Source of the DNA: WRDF01 sp031552235
GTDB lineage: Bacteria > Bacteroidota > Bacteroidia > Bacteroidales > Rikenellaceae
DNA length: 64,000 nt
Direction: 5' to 3'
Assembly (NCBI GenBank): GCA_031552235.1
Contig: JAVBMR010000002.1
Coordinates: 186,001 to 250,000 of the forward strand
Made by a program: the position numbers and the translations under genes. Of this stretch, positions 1 to 9,450 are shown one piece after another. Within the stretch, counting starts at the first letter, position 1, and each line of letters starts with the position of its first letter. The notes beneath the pieces are model-generated. The model saw only the letters and a list, made by a program, of their open reading frames with translations, did not search any database and was not told the origin of the DNA.

Positions 1-610
1 TGATCGACATGAAGAACAGCGCGATGAACGTGAAGAAGAATACGTGTATCCATCCGTTCAGTCCCTCGCGGTAGAGCATGAACAGGAACGAGGTGTATAC
101 GAGCGCCGAGCCGGTATCCTTTTGCATCACGATTATTATGATCGGCACCCCGATTATGACGCCCAGGCTGACGAGGTCGCGCAGGTCGGAGATCGAAAAA
201 CTGTAGCGGCTCATGAACCGCGCGACGGCAAGGGCGGTGGTAAACTTGGCGAACTCTCCCGGCTGGAGCGACACGGGGCCGACTTCTATCCATGCCTTGG
301 CGCCGTTCACCTCCTTCCCGGCGACGAGTACAAGCAGCAGCACGGCTATGCCTATGAAATAGGCCGGGTAGGCGAACATGTGGAAGAACCGCTCGTCCAG
401 GAGCAATATCACCACGGCCACGCACATCGTGATCCCGATCCACGTAAGCTGTTTGCCGTAATTGCTGCCCATGCTGAACGTCGAGAGCGCCGAGTCCTCG
501 TGGACGGCCGCGTAGATGTTCAGCCAGCCTATCACCACGAGGGCAAGGTAGACCAGTATCGCGACCCAATCGAAGGTCGGCGCATTTATATTACCGCCTC
601 TGCCTGTCAT
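1..610 (-). CDS. rodA: Rod shape-determining protein RodA (C-terminus cut off by window edge)
   Basis: RodA is the SEDS-family peptidoglycan glycosyltransferase of the elongasome; it polymerises lipid II at the lateral wall with its partner PBP2. About 203 codons are visible, starting at the ATG at 608-610, and the 3' part lies outside the window. The protein is very hydrophobic with several membrane segments and holds the SEDS signatures GAKAWIEVG and LQPGEFAKF, followed by QKDTGSAL. The start overlaps the end of mrdA by 20 bases, so translation is probably coupled. It is the last visible gene of the mreB-mreC-mreD-mrdA-rodA operon. FtsW is the alternative, but linkage to mrdA and mreBCD favours RodA. 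Confidence 0.93.
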   Translation of the reverse strand, partial: MTGRGGNINAPTFDWVAILVYLALVVIGWLNIYAAVHEDSALSTFSMGSNYGKQLTWIGITMCVAVVILLLDERFFHMFAYPAYFIGIAVLLLVLVAGKEVNGAKAWIEVGPVSLQPGEFAKFTTALAVARFMSRYSFSISDLRDLVSLGVIIGVPIIIIVMQKDTGSALVYTSFLFMLYREGLNGWIHVFFFTFIALFFMSI

Positions 611-2411
611 AATACGGATAATATATTTCCATTGTTTTCACGCGTTCAACGAGTTCCGGGCGCTTGACCTCACCGGTGAGGTATTTCTCTGTCAGCAGCG
701 ACGCGATGGGTGCGGCGACGGTTGCGCCGAACCTCCCGTGCTCCACATACACCGAGATCGCTATTTTAGGGTTGTTGCGCGGCGCGAAGCTTATGAACGT
801 CGAGTGGTCGGCGCCGTGGGGGTTCTGGGCCGTGCCGGTCTTGCCGCATATGTCGAGGCCGGCGACCTCGGCAACGCGCGCCGTACCTTCCGGAACGTGT
901 ACCGCACGCCACATACCCTCGACCATCGGCTCGAAATATTTCGGGCTGACCATCGTGTAGTGAGGCTCATAGAAACGCGCGTCTATGGAGTCGCGGCCAT
1001 CTATCTTCTTGACCACATGGGGGATATAATAATGCCCTCGATTGGCGATGGTTGCGGCCAGGTTCGCCATCTGGAGCGGCGACACGCCCAGCTCGCCCTG
1101 TCCTATCGAGAGCGAAATGACGGTGAGGGCATTCCAGCTTCCGCGGTATCTTTTGTCGTAGAACTCGCGGGTCGGCACCGACCCGTTCCTTTCGTCGATG
1201 AAGTCGGAATCGAGTTTGCGCCCGAACCCGAAACTGCGCACGTATTCCTCCCACCTGTCGAAATTATCCTTTACGCCGCCGTTCTTTTTGTTTTCGAGTA
1301 TGTTCCTCAGGACGTAGCAGAAGTAGGCGTTGCAGGAACTCCGGATAGCGTCCTGCATATTCAGCGGCGAGGAGTGGATATGGCATCCGACGCCGCGGCC
1401 TCCTGTGTAACCGCCTGCGCAGGGATACCTGTATTCGGGTTTGAGCACACCTTCTTCAAGCCCTATAAGCCCGTTCACGATCTTGAAGACCGAGCCGGGA
1501 GGGTAGACCGACATCACGGCGCGGTTGAAGAACGGCTTGCGCGGGTCGGCGTTCAGGCGCGGGAAGTTTTTGTTGACCTCGCGCCCCACCATTTCGTCGG
1601 GGTCGTATGTGGGGCTGCTGGCCATGGCGAGGATCTCGCCGGTAGACGGTTCTATGGCGACCACGCTGCCCACTTTCCCTTTCATGAGTTCCTCGGCGAA
1701 TGCCTGCAATTCGGCGTCTATGGTGCAGGTAATGGCCGTGCCGGGCCGGGCGACGGAGTCGTACATCCCGTTTGCATACGAGCCTTTGACCACGCCATGC
1801 ACGTCGACCATGTTGATCCTCACGCCCTTGTCGCCCCGGAGTACCTCTTCGAAAGCCAGCTCTATCCCTGTCTTGCCGATGTAGTCGCCGCTCTTGTAAT
1901 AAGGGTCTTTTTCGATTTCATGCTCATTGGTCTTGCCGATGTACCCCAGCAGGTTGCCGGCAACTTTGCGCGGATAGGAACGCAGCGTACGGAAAACGGT
2001 GTAGAATCCGGGGAATCCGCGTTCGTCGAGTTTTATCTTGACCTCTTTCGGAAGCTGTTCCAGTATGACCTGGCCTTGCCGCCACGAGTGATTCCTCGCT
2101 TTTTGTATCTTTTCGCGGATGCTTTCGATGGGCTCGCCCACGATACTGCACAGCAACAGCGTGTCGAACTGCTTGACGTCCTTCGGGATCATCATCAGGT
2201 CGTACACCTCTTTGCTCTGCACGATGAATTCGCCGTTGCGGTCGAATATCTCGCCCCGCGGCGGGTTCAGTACTTCGTAACGCAGTACGTTGTTGTCGGC
2301 ATTCTCCTTGTAGGTGTTGTCGATTACCTGCAGGTAGAAAAGCCGCCCGACGATAACGGCGAACACGGCGATCACTACGACTTGGAGTATGACGATCCTG
2401 TGTGGGTTCAT
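591..2411 (-). CDS. mrdA: Penicillin-binding protein 2 (elongasome transpeptidase)
   Basis: A 606-residue class B PBP that cross-links peptidoglycan during elongation. One N-terminal membrane anchor (residues about 6-30) is followed by the PBP dimerisation region (NPPRGEIFDRNG about 49-60) and the transpeptidase domain. All three active-site motifs are present: SVFK (S307, K310), SCN (359-361) and KTGTAQN (from K524). Its ATG overlaps the mreD stop by one base (TAATG), which suggests coupled translation, and rodA overlaps its 3' end. The position in the mre operon separates it from the division protein FtsI. Confidence 0.97.
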   Translation of the reverse strand: MNPHRIVILQVVVIAVFAVIVGRLFYLQVIDNTYKENADNNVLRYEVLNPPRGEIFDRNGEFIVQSKEVYDLMMIPKDVKQFDTLLLCSIVGEPIESIREKIQKARNHSWRQGQVILEQLPKEVKIKLDERGFPGFYTVFRTLRSYPRKVAGNLLGYIGKTNEHEIEKDPYYKSGDYIGKTGIELAFEEVLRGDKGVRINMVDVHGVVKGSYANGMYDSVARPGTAITCTIDAELQAFAEELMKGKVGSVVAIEPSTGEILAMASSPTYDPDEMVGREVNKNFPRLNADPRKPFFNRAVMSVYPPGSVFKIVNGLIGLEEGVLKPEYRYPCAGGYTGGRGVGCHIHSSPLNMQDAIRSSCNAYFCYVLRNILENKKNGGVKDNFDRWEEYVRSFGFGRKLDSDFIDERNGSVPTREFYDKRYRGSWNALTVISLSIGQGELGVSPLQMANLAATIANRGHYYIPHVVKKIDGRDSIDARFYEPHYTMVSPKYFEPMVEGMWRAVHVPEGTARVAEVAGLDICGKTGTAQNPHGADHSTFISFAPRNNPKIAISVYVEHGRFGATVAAPIASLLTEKYLTGEVKRPELVERVKTMEIYYPYYDRQRR

Positions 2412-2938
2412 TATACTTTCCGTGTTTTTATGCGTTGTGCGGGGACGAACACCAGCTGGGTGCAGTATACCAGCGGTATGGTCAGGGTGGCGCTCAGGAT
2501 TATGCGCAACAGGGTGAGGTGGAAATAGCTCCAGCTCAGCGCCTCGAACGAGAAGAAAACGAAACAGTGGATGAATATGAAAACGCTGCTGTAGCGCAGG
2601 AACGCCCCTGTGCCGAGCCTGCCCGAGTCGGGTATCCCGCTTTCGTTCGCCTCTTCTTTACCTATCGAAAGCCGCAGCATGAGCGGGCGGCAGAAGGCCG
2701 TGAAGAGCGACGCTATGGTATGCAGCCCGGCCGTGCCGGATACGGCGTCTATGGCGATCCCGGTCAGCAGCCCCAACAACAGCACGGCTATCCGCGGGGT
2801 CTGTATCGGCAGCAGGATGACGAACGCGGTGTACACGAGCGGATAGATATACACGCTCAGGTTAAGGTTGTTGAACAGGAACGCCTGCAGCAAAACCACA
2901 ACCAGGAAAAATACCGTATATCCTAACGTCCTGTACAT
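2411..2938 (-). CDS. mreD: Rod shape-determining protein MreD
   Basis: A 175-residue integral membrane protein of the elongasome that links MreC and the MreB filaments to PBP2/RodA. It is hydrophobic almost throughout, with five or six predicted membrane spans, and has the MreD-like segment GLLTGIAIDAVSGTAGLHT in the middle. MreD proteins are poorly conserved, so the call rests on size, topology and position between mreC and mrdA. The stop overlaps the mrdA start by one base, while about 108 bases separate it from mreC upstream. Confidence 0.9.
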   Translation of the reverse strand: MYRTLGYTVFFLVVVLLQAFLFNNLNLSVYIYPLVYTAFVILLPIQTPRIAVLLLGLLTGIAIDAVSGTAGLHTIASLFTAFCRPLMLRLSIGKEEANESGIPDSGRLGTGAFLRYSSVFIFIHCFVFFSFEALSWSYFHLTLLRIILSATLTIPLVYCTQLVFVPAQRIKTRKV

Positions 2939-3046
2939 ACCGTGTGTGTTTTAAAAAAAATGTCTGTTGCTTGCGGAAATTCAAACGCACCCAATCCTTC
3001 GGCTTTAGCTCTGTGTAAAGTTGTGTGCAGTACCTTAATTCCCGGC

Positions 3047-3901
3047 TTATCTTGTCCCCGCCTGCTGCCTTGTCGATTCGCGGGCCTCGGCTTCGAGCAT
3101 CATGCGTTCCAACTGGTCGGCATACCTCACAAGCAGCACTTTGTTCGCCGAGGTCAGCGGCCTCGCGAGCCTTACCTCGATGTCGAAATACGAGTCCGCG
3201 ACCATCTTCCAACTCTCCACCGTACCGATCACAATGTCTGACGGGAATATCGACGAGTGGCCGGTAACTATCGTGTCGCCAGGCGCTATCTCGGCGTATT
3301 TCGAAACTTCCGTCAGCCGGACGATGTCAGCGCTGGTGCCGTCCCAGAGTATCGACCCGAAATGGTCGCTGCCCTTTATCAGCCCTGCCGTGCGGAATTT
3401 CTCGTTGAGTATCGACATGCACACCGAGTATTTTTCGCTGCACGCCTGCACTATCCCCACGACCGTGCCTTCGGGCGTGATGACCGCCATGTTCGCTTCC
3501 ACACCGTCGAGCGTGCCTTTGTCGATGGTCAGGAAATTCTCCCTGAGCGCGATGGTGTTATTGATAACGTTGGCGGACTTGTAAAAATATTTCGCAGCCT
3601 CGCTTGCGGGGATCTCGGGCATGTCCTCGGCCGGAGGGTTGGCCGCTTTGTATGCTTCGAATTCGTTGTGCAGTTCCGTCAGCTCCGCCGTAAGCGCCCG
3701 GTTCTCCTTGTTGAGGCTGAAATAATGTTTGATGTTCGAGGCCGTTTTGTAGACGCCGCCCATCGCCGCGTTCGATGTGCCGAGTATCTTGGCCCGGGTG
3801 TAGCTCGTGCTTCCGGCATAGTGGTTTATGGCCGCTATCTCCAGTATGATGAAGACAAGCGGGACATATATGAGTTTAATAAACAGAAACAGCCTGTTCA
3901 T
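3047..3901 (-). CDS. mreC: Rod shape-determining protein MreC
   Basis: A 284-residue bitopic protein; the family forms periplasmic assemblies that activate PBP2/RodA. One membrane helix lies at about residues 5-27, followed by a coiled coil (about 58-92, around NKENRALTAELTELHNEF). The beta-barrel core contains the typical DKGTLDGVEANMAVITPEG and GDTIVTGHSSIFPSDIVIG segments. The length is normal. It lies between mreB (105-base gap) and mreD (108-base gap), both in the same direction. Confidence 0.95.
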   Translation of the reverse strand: MNRLFLFIKLIYVPLVFIILEIAAINHYAGSTSYTRAKILGTSNAAMGGVYKTASNIKHYFSLNKENRALTAELTELHNEFEAYKAANPPAEDMPEIPASEAAKYFYKSANVINNTIALRENFLTIDKGTLDGVEANMAVITPEGTVVGIVQACSEKYSVCMSILNEKFRTAGLIKGSDHFGSILWDGTSADIVRLTEVSKYAEIAPGDTIVTGHSSIFPSDIVIGTVESWKMVADSYFDIEVRLARPLTSANKVLLVRYADQLERMMLEAEARESTRQQAGTR

Positions 3902-4006
3902 ACCGGGTATCGGGGGAGTAAAACGTGTGTGCTATTAATAAATAATACCGGGGTAAGGCGTGCTGCCTCTCCCCCGGCTATTGTCGTGCCATAACCTGCC
4001 GGCAGG

Positions 4007-5026
4007 TTACTTCATCAGGAACGAGAACTTGTGGATGTTCTTGAGCGCTACGCCCGTGCCGCGTGCCACGGCCCTGAGCGGGTCGTCGGCGATAACGAAC
4101 GGGATGTTGGTCTTTTCGGCCAGCCTGCGGTCGAGGCCTTTCAGCAGCGCACCGCCCCCGGCGAGGTAGATGCCGTTCTTCACGATGTCGGCATATAGTT
4201 CCGGCGGCACCATTTCGAGCACTTTCATGATGGTGGCGTCTATCTTGACCAGTGATTTTTCGAGCGCGTAGGCTATCTCGCTATACGAAAGCGTCAGCGT
4301 CGACGGAAGCGAGGTCAGGACATTCGGGCCTGTGACCACGAAGTCGGCCGGTTCGTCTTCCAGTTCCGAAACCGCCGAGCCTACAGCGATCTTGATGTCC
4401 TCGGCCGTGCGTTCGCCGATGCGGATGTTGTGCTGCTGGCGCACGTAGCTCTGGATGTCTTCGGTGAAGACGTCGCCCGCCACGTTTATGCTTTCGCTGC
4501 AAACGATACCGCCAAGCGAGATACACGCGATCTCAGTCGTACCGCCGCCTATGTCTATTATCATGTGGCCTTCAGGCGCTTCCACGTCGAGCCCGGCGCC
4601 GAGCGCCGCCGCCATGGGTTCGTATATCATATATACCTCGCGTCCGCCGGCATGCTCGGCAGAGTCGCGCACCGCGCGGATCTCGACGTTGGTCGACCCC
4701 GACGGGATACATATCACCATCTTGAGGGTGGGGCTGAAGAGGTGGCTGCGCGAGCGCACTTTCTTGATAAGCCCGCGGAGCATCATCTCCGTAGCGTTGA
4801 AGTCGGCGATCACGCCGTCCTTCAAGGGGCGGATCGTCTTTATGTTCTGGTGCGTTTTGCCGTGCATCTGGCGGGCCTGGCTGCCTATCGCCACCACTTT
4901 GCCGGTGTGGAAATCGAGCGCCACGATCGACGGCTCGTCGACCATGATCTTGCCGTCGCTGATTATGACCGTGTTGGCTGTGCCGAGGTCGATCGCCAAT
5001 TCCTGGGTCAAAGAGAAAAGTCCCAT
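4007..5026 (-). CDS. mreB: Actin-like cell-shape protein MreB
   Basis: A 339-residue bacterial actin that polymerises under the inner membrane and guides the elongation machinery. Visible motifs are the phosphate-1 loop IDLGTANT (about 12-19), the phosphate-2 loop DIGGGTTEIA (about 163-172) and the adenosine motif YLAGGGALLKGL near the C-terminus. The length matches the family. It is the first gene of the mreB-mreC-mreD-mrdA-rodA transcription unit, 106 bases after the purH stop on the same strand, so co-transcription with purH is possible. I did not find a clear -7 box directly upstream. Confidence 0.98.
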   Translation of the reverse strand: MGLFSLTQELAIDLGTANTVIISDGKIMVDEPSIVALDFHTGKVVAIGSQARQMHGKTHQNIKTIRPLKDGVIADFNATEMMLRGLIKKVRSRSHLFSPTLKMVICIPSGSTNVEIRAVRDSAEHAGGREVYMIYEPMAAALGAGLDVEAPEGHMIIDIGGGTTEIACISLGGIVCSESINVAGDVFTEDIQSYVRQQHNIRIGERTAEDIKIAVGSAVSELEDEPADFVVTGPNVLTSLPSTLTLSYSEIAYALEKSLVKIDATIMKVLEMVPPELYADIVKNGIYLAGGGALLKGLDRRLAEKTNIPFVIADDPLRAVARGTGVALKNIHKFSFLMK

Positions 5027-5132
5027 TTGCTGTTATATTTAGTGGGCTGTTATACTGTTTTGGTGTTCTTACACCTGCGGTCGCACCGGAACGTTACGAT
5101 GAAGACTATATTGTCCGTGCGCCGTAAGGCGT

Positions 5133-6659
5133 TTAGTGTTTGAAGTGGCGCATGCCGGTGAATGCCATTGCCATTCCGTTGGCGTCGCAGTAGTTTATGC
5201 TGTCCTGGTCGCGTACCGAGCCGCCGGGGGCTATGACGCAGTCGATACCCTCGTTGTGGGCTATCTCAACGCAGTCGGCGAACGGGAAGAACGCGTCCGA
5301 AGCCATAACCGCGCCTTTCAGGTCGAACCCGAAGCTCTTCGCCTTTTCGATTGCCTGTTTCAGGGCGTCCACGCGCGAGGTCTGGCCTATGCCGCTCGAC
5401 AACAGACGTCCGTCCTTCACCATCACGATGGCGTTGCTCTTCGACTGCTTAACTATGATATTGGCGAAGAGCAGGTCTTTCTTCTGCGCTTCAGTGATGC
5501 CTTTTTTCGTAACCACTTTCATTTCGGTGTCGCGCCCGCCTAACTGGAGGTCGCGGTCCATGGCCGCCACGCCGTTCAGAAGGCTGCGGTATTGCTGCTT
5601 GCCTCGCGAAGCGTCTTTCAGCACGAGTATGATACGGTTCTTTTTGCTCTGGAGGGTTTCGAGCGCGCCGGCTTCGTAGCCCGGGGCGATGATGACCTCC
5701 ATGAACAGCGAGTTCATCTCCTCGGCCGTGGCGGCGTCGATGGGCCTGTTGCAGATAAGCACGCCGCCGAAAGCCGAAACGGGGTCGCATTCGAACGCTG
5801 TCTTGTAGGCGTCTTTCAGGGTGGGGCGCACTGCCACGCCGCACGCGTTGTTGTGCTTGAGTATCGCGAACGCCGGTTCTTCCTTGCCGAATTCGTCGAT
5901 AAGGCTGAGGGCGGCGTCGATGTCGAGCATGTTGTTGTACGATATCTCCTTGCCGTGTATCTTGTCGAACATCTTGTCGATGTCGCCGAAGAACATGGCT
6001 TTCTGGTGGGGGTTCTCGCCGTAGCGCAGGGCGGTACCGTTGTCGTAGCCGGCCCTGAACGCCGGGATGTTCTCTTCGCGGTTGAAGTAGTTGAAAATTG
6101 CGGTGTCGTAACCCGAGCTGACCATAAAGGCTTTTGCGGCGAAGTTACGGCGCTGTTCGAGGGTGGTCGAGCAGTCCTGGGTTTTCAGCATCTCCAACAG
6201 TTCGGCGTACTGGCCTACCGAGGGGATGATAACTGTGTCTTTATAGTTTTTGGCGCCCGCGCGGATGAGCGAGATGCCGCCTATGTCGATCTTTTCTATG
6301 ATAGCCTGATGCTCGGCGCCCGACGCTACCGTCTGTTCGAACGGGTAGAGGTCTACGATCACCAGGTCGATCTCCGGTATCTTGTATTCGGCCATCTGCT
6401 CTATGTCCTGCGGATTGTCGCGGCGCGCGAGGATGCCCCCGAAAACGGCAGGGTGGAGGGTCTTGACACGCCCGCCGAGAATAGACGGATAGCCCGTAAG
6501 GTCTTCTACTGCAATGGCTTTAAGGCCGAGTTCTTCGATAAACTTGAGTGTTCCGCCGGTCGAGTAGAGCGTTACTCCGTTAGCGGCAAGAGTTTTTACG
6601 ATTTCGTCCAGCCCGTCCTTGTAAAACACAGAGATCAGGGCGCTTTTTATCTTTTTCAA
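5133..6659 (-). CDS. purH: Bifunctional AICAR transformylase / IMP cyclohydrolase
   Basis: Catalyses the last two steps of IMP synthesis: formylation of AICAR with 10-formyl-THF, then ring closure. The protein has 508 residues. The N-terminal MGS-like cyclohydrolase domain (about 1-190) contains YSTGGTLKF and RVKTLHPAVFGGIL. The C-terminal transformylase domain contains ISYNNMLDIDAAL, the catalytic KHNNACGVA segment and a terminal PGGSVRDQDSINY. A strong divergent promoter lies immediately upstream (6693-6724). Confidence 0.97.
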   Translation of the reverse strand: MKKIKSALISVFYKDGLDEIVKTLAANGVTLYSTGGTLKFIEELGLKAIAVEDLTGYPSILGGRVKTLHPAVFGGILARRDNPQDIEQMAEYKIPEIDLVIVDLYPFEQTVASGAEHQAIIEKIDIGGISLIRAGAKNYKDTVIIPSVGQYAELLEMLKTQDCSTTLEQRRNFAAKAFMVSSGYDTAIFNYFNREENIPAFRAGYDNGTALRYGENPHQKAMFFGDIDKMFDKIHGKEISYNNMLDIDAALSLIDEFGKEEPAFAILKHNNACGVAVRPTLKDAYKTAFECDPVSAFGGVLICNRPIDAATAEEMNSLFMEVIIAPGYEAGALETLQSKKNRIILVLKDASRGKQQYRSLLNGVAAMDRDLQLGGRDTEMKVVTKKGITEAQKKDLLFANIIVKQSKSNAIVMVKDGRLLSSGIGQTSRVDALKQAIEKAKSFGFDLKGAVMASDAFFPFADCVEIAHNEGIDCVIAPGGSVRDQDSINYCDANGMAMAFTGMRHFKH

Positions 6660-6692
6660 AATTTCGGGAATTATCCGGGTTCATTAAAGCTA

Positions 6693-6724
6693 CAAAGTTA
6701 AAAATTATACGGTTCCAACCCAAA
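6693..6724 (-). promoter_or_regulatory. Promoter of purH (Bacteroidota -33/-7 type)
   Basis: Read on the minus strand, TTTG (6724-6721) is followed by a 20-nt spacer and TAACTTTG (6700-6693). This fits the Bacteroidota primary sigma consensus TTTG-N19-21-TAnnTTTG. The predicted transcript starts near 6687, giving a leader of about 28 nt before the purH ATG at 6659. Confidence 0.75.
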
Positions 6725-6742
6725 TAATTGAGGATATTTATC

Positions 6743-6750
6743 TAATTTTG
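6743..6750 (+). promoter_or_regulatory. -7 box of the gpsA promoter
   Basis: TAATTTTG is an exact match to TAnnTTTG. No clear TTTG is found about 19 nt upstream. It predicts a start near 6757, only about 8 nt before an in-frame TTG at 6765, which favours the ATG at 6783 as the true gpsA start. Confidence 0.55.
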
Positions 6751-6782
6751 CAAACACTTAACTTTTGGACGGGGAAAACCCT

Positions 6783-7796
6783 ATGGGAACAGAGTATAAG
6801 ATAGATAAAAAAGCGCGCTGCGCGGTGGTCGGTTACGGCAGCTGGGCGACGGCGCTCGTCAAGGTGCTGCTCGAAAATGAGCCGAGGGTTGGGTGGTATA
6901 TCCGCCGCACGGATGTGATAGACCACATCTCGCGCAATGGCCATAACCCGCGCTACATTCCTGATGCAAAGCTCGATACCTCGCGTCTCGACATGTCCGA
7001 CGACATCAACGCGGTTGTCGCGGCGGCCGACGTCGTGATTCTCGCCGTGCCGTCGGCGTTCCTCCAGCTCGCTCTGGAGCCGCTCAAGGTTTCGCTCGAA
7101 AATAAATTCGTGGTGTCGGCCATCAAGGGCATCATCCCGGAAGGGTATGTCACCATTGCCGAATACATCAATGAACACTACGGCCTGCCGTATGACCAGA
7201 TCGGCATCGTTGCCGGGCCGAGCCATTCGGAAGAGGTGTCGCAGGAGCGGCTTTCATATCTCACGCTGGTGTGCAAAAGCACCGAGAACGCGGCGGTTCT
7301 GTGCGAAAAATTTGCCACGCCTTATATCATCACGAACCCTTCGACAGACATCTACGGTACGGAATACGCCGCCGTACTGAAGAACATATACGCCATCTGT
7401 GCAGGCATTTCCATCGGGCTGGGCTACGGCGACAACTTCCTTTCGGTGCTTATATCGAACGCGGCCATCGAGATGAACAGGTTCCTTTCGGAGAGCTACC
7501 CCTCGCAGCGCAACACGAGCGCTTCGGCATACCTTGGCGACCTGCTTGTGACGGCATATTCGAAATTCAGCCGCAACCGCGAATTCGGTATGATGATAGG
7601 CCGCGGCTACACGGTCGCACAGGCACAGGAAGAGATGGATATGGTGGCCGAAGGGTACTACGCTGCAGAGTGCATCATGCAGGTAAACAAGCGGTTCGGC
7701 ATAGAAATGCCCATTGCGGAGTGTGTTCATGGCATACTCTACGGTGGTCGTCCGGCCGGGGAAGAGATAGTTAGAATGACCAAGAAATTGATATAG
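6783..7796 (+). CDS. gpsA: Glycerol-3-phosphate dehydrogenase [NAD(P)+]
   Basis: Reduces dihydroxyacetone phosphate to sn-glycerol-3-phosphate for phospholipid synthesis. Starting at ATG 6783 it has 337 residues. The N-terminal Rossmann motif is VVGYGSWATAL, followed by the family signature GIVAGPSHSEEVS and the catalytic region EYAAVLKNIYAICAGISIGLG. An in-frame TTG at 6765 would add six residues, but it sits too close to the predicted transcription start. pgi follows after 21 bases, so the two probably form an operon, divergent from purH. Confidence 0.95.
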   Translation: MGTEYKIDKKARCAVVGYGSWATALVKVLLENEPRVGWYIRRTDVIDHISRNGHNPRYIPDAKLDTSRLDMSDDINAVVAAADVVILAVPSAFLQLALEPLKVSLENKFVVSAIKGIIPEGYVTIAEYINEHYGLPYDQIGIVAGPSHSEEVSQERLSYLTLVCKSTENAAVLCEKFATPYIITNPSTDIYGTEYAAVLKNIYAICAGISIGLGYGDNFLSVLISNAAIEMNRFLSESYPSQRNTSASAYLGDLLVTAYSKFSRNREFGMMIGRGYTVAQAQEEMDMVAEGYYAAECIMQVNKRFGIEMPIAECVHGILYGGRPAGEEIVRMTKKLI

Positions 7797-7817
7797 ACAA
7801 CAAAAACCATAATCAAA

Positions 7818-9161
7818 ATGGAAATCATCAGGATCGACACATCGAAGACATCCGAAGCCATCGCGGCATCGGAGATAACCGCCCTCGCGCCGGCTGCCGG
7901 GGACGCTAACAAACTCCTACACAATAAACAGGGCAAGGGTAACGACTTCCTCGGCTGGGTGAACCTGCCGTCGTCAATTACTTCGGCTGAACTCGCTGAG
8001 ATAGACCGTGTTGCCAAGTCGCTGCGCGGCAAGGCCCAGGTTGTCGTGGCGGTGGGTATCGGCGGTTCGTACCTCGGATCGAAAGCGGTGCTTGAGGCTA
8101 TGGGCAGCAGCTTTCCGCAATTGGTGAAGAACGATAAAGACCCGATCGTCGTGTTCGCGGGTGAGAACCTCAGCGAAGACTACACATACGAGCTTATGCA
8201 GGCCCTCAAGAATTATGAGTTCGCGGTTATCGTGATATCGAAATCGGGGACTACGACCGAGCCGGCCATCGCTTTCCGCGTACTGCGCGCCGAGGTGGAA
8301 AAACGCTACGGCAAGAAAGAGGCAGCCTCGCGAATCGTGGCGATCACGGACGAAAAACGCGGCGCGCTCAAAAAACTCGCCACGGACGAAGGTTACGACA
8401 CTTTCGTGATCCCGGATGACGTGGGCGGACGTTTCTCGGTGCTGACCCCGGTGGGGTTGCTCCCGTTGGCGGTTGCAGGCGTGAACGTTGCCGAACTCGT
8501 GCGCGGCGCACAGGATATGGAAAAAGCGACGGCCGAAGGTGTGGCATTCGACAAGAACCCGGCGATGCAATACGCGGCCGCGCGCAACGCCTTATATAAT
8601 AAAGGCTATAAGATCGAGATACTCGCCAGCTACGAGCCTAAGTTGCAGTACATCGCCGAATGGTGGAAACAGCTCTACGGCGAGAGCGAAGGCAAGGAAG
8701 GTAAAGGCATCTTCCCGGCAAGCGTGACCCTCACTGCCGACCTCCACTCGATGGGGCAGTATATACAGGAAGGCGAACGCACGCTTTTCGAGACCGTTAT
8801 CAGTGTTGCCAAACCGGCCAATAAGGTCGTGGTAGAAAAGGATGCCGACGACCTCGACGGCCTCAACTTCCTTGCAGGCAAGCGTATCGGCGAGATCAAC
8901 CACATGGCCGAACTGGGCGTTACCATCGCCCACGTGGACGGCGGCGTGCCCAACATCCGCATCGAAATTCCCGAAATCAGCGAATACTATATAGGTGCGC
9001 TCCTCTATTTCTTCGAAAAAGGATGCGGCATCAGCGGATACATGCTCGGCGTGAACCCGTTCGACCAGCCGGGAGTCGAGGCGTATAAGAAAAACATGTT
9101 CGCCCTGCTCGACAAGCCGGGATACGAAAAAGAATCGGCCGAGATACGCAAGCGCTTGTAG
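7818..9161 (+). CDS. pgi: Glucose-6-phosphate isomerase
   Basis: Interconverts glucose-6-phosphate and fructose-6-phosphate. It has 447 residues, the short bacterial form. Motifs: VGIGGSYLGSKAVLEA, the phosphate-binding SKSGTTTEPAIAFR, the middle-region YIQEGERTLFET and the C-terminal GYMLGVNPFDQPGVEAYK signature. It is 21 bases downstream of gpsA in the same direction and is followed by a strong hairpin terminator. Confidence 0.97.
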   Translation: MEIIRIDTSKTSEAIAASEITALAPAAGDANKLLHNKQGKGNDFLGWVNLPSSITSAELAEIDRVAKSLRGKAQVVVAVGIGGSYLGSKAVLEAMGSSFPQLVKNDKDPIVVFAGENLSEDYTYELMQALKNYEFAVIVISKSGTTTEPAIAFRVLRAEVEKRYGKKEAASRIVAITDEKRGALKKLATDEGYDTFVIPDDVGGRFSVLTPVGLLPLAVAGVNVAELVRGAQDMEKATAEGVAFDKNPAMQYAAARNALYNKGYKIEILASYEPKLQYIAEWWKQLYGESEGKEGKGIFPASVTLTADLHSMGQYIQEGERTLFETVISVAKPANKVVVEKDADDLDGLNFLAGKRIGEINHMAELGVTIAHVDGGVPNIRIEIPEISEYYIGALLYFFEKGCGISGYMLGVNPFDQPGVEAYKKNMFALLDKPGYEKESAEIRKRL

Positions 9162-9191
9162 GCGTATCCCCCGAACCGGATTACCGAACGG

Positions 9192-9227
9192 TCTCTGCCG
9201 GACTTATTATAATAAGTCCGGCAGAGA
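9192..9227 (+). terminator. Terminator after pgi (perfect 36-bp palindrome)
   Basis: Two exact 18-base arms (left arm TCTCTGCCGGACTTATTA) form a loop-free perfect palindrome. TCGTTTT follows, giving a short T run on the plus strand. Confidence 0.75.
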
Positions 9228-9379
9228 TCGTTTTAGGCATATACTGAGAACTTGCTCATGTTTTGCGCGTATGGCACGCTTTATGAATATGAATGGCTGG
9301 GAGTTTGTCGATATAACGAACAATAATATGCATATTTTATAACAAAGACATGAAAAAATACAGTTATCAACGGTTTTGT

Positions 9380-9410
9380 TTTGTTTATTGAAAATAAAAT
9401 CATATGTTTA
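9380..9410 (+). promoter_or_regulatory. Promoter of the 9451 lipoprotein gene
   Basis: TTTG at 9380-9383, a 19-nt spacer, then TATGTTTA at 9403-9410, one base off the consensus TAnnTTTG. The implied 5' leader is about 34 nt. The region 9228-9379 is AT-rich and I see no other structure in it. Confidence 0.65.
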
Positions 9411-9450
9411 TCATCAAACCAACCAACTAAACTTCTTATTTAAAGTTATT

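Noticed and set aside
738..2528. Very long open frame on the plus strand opposite mrdA
   Set aside because: It mirrors the codon pattern of the minus-strand PBP2 gene, has no family motifs and runs against the operon. Similar long antisense frames opposite valS (23498-26110), lon and thrS were dropped for the same reason; GC-rich codons make such frames common.
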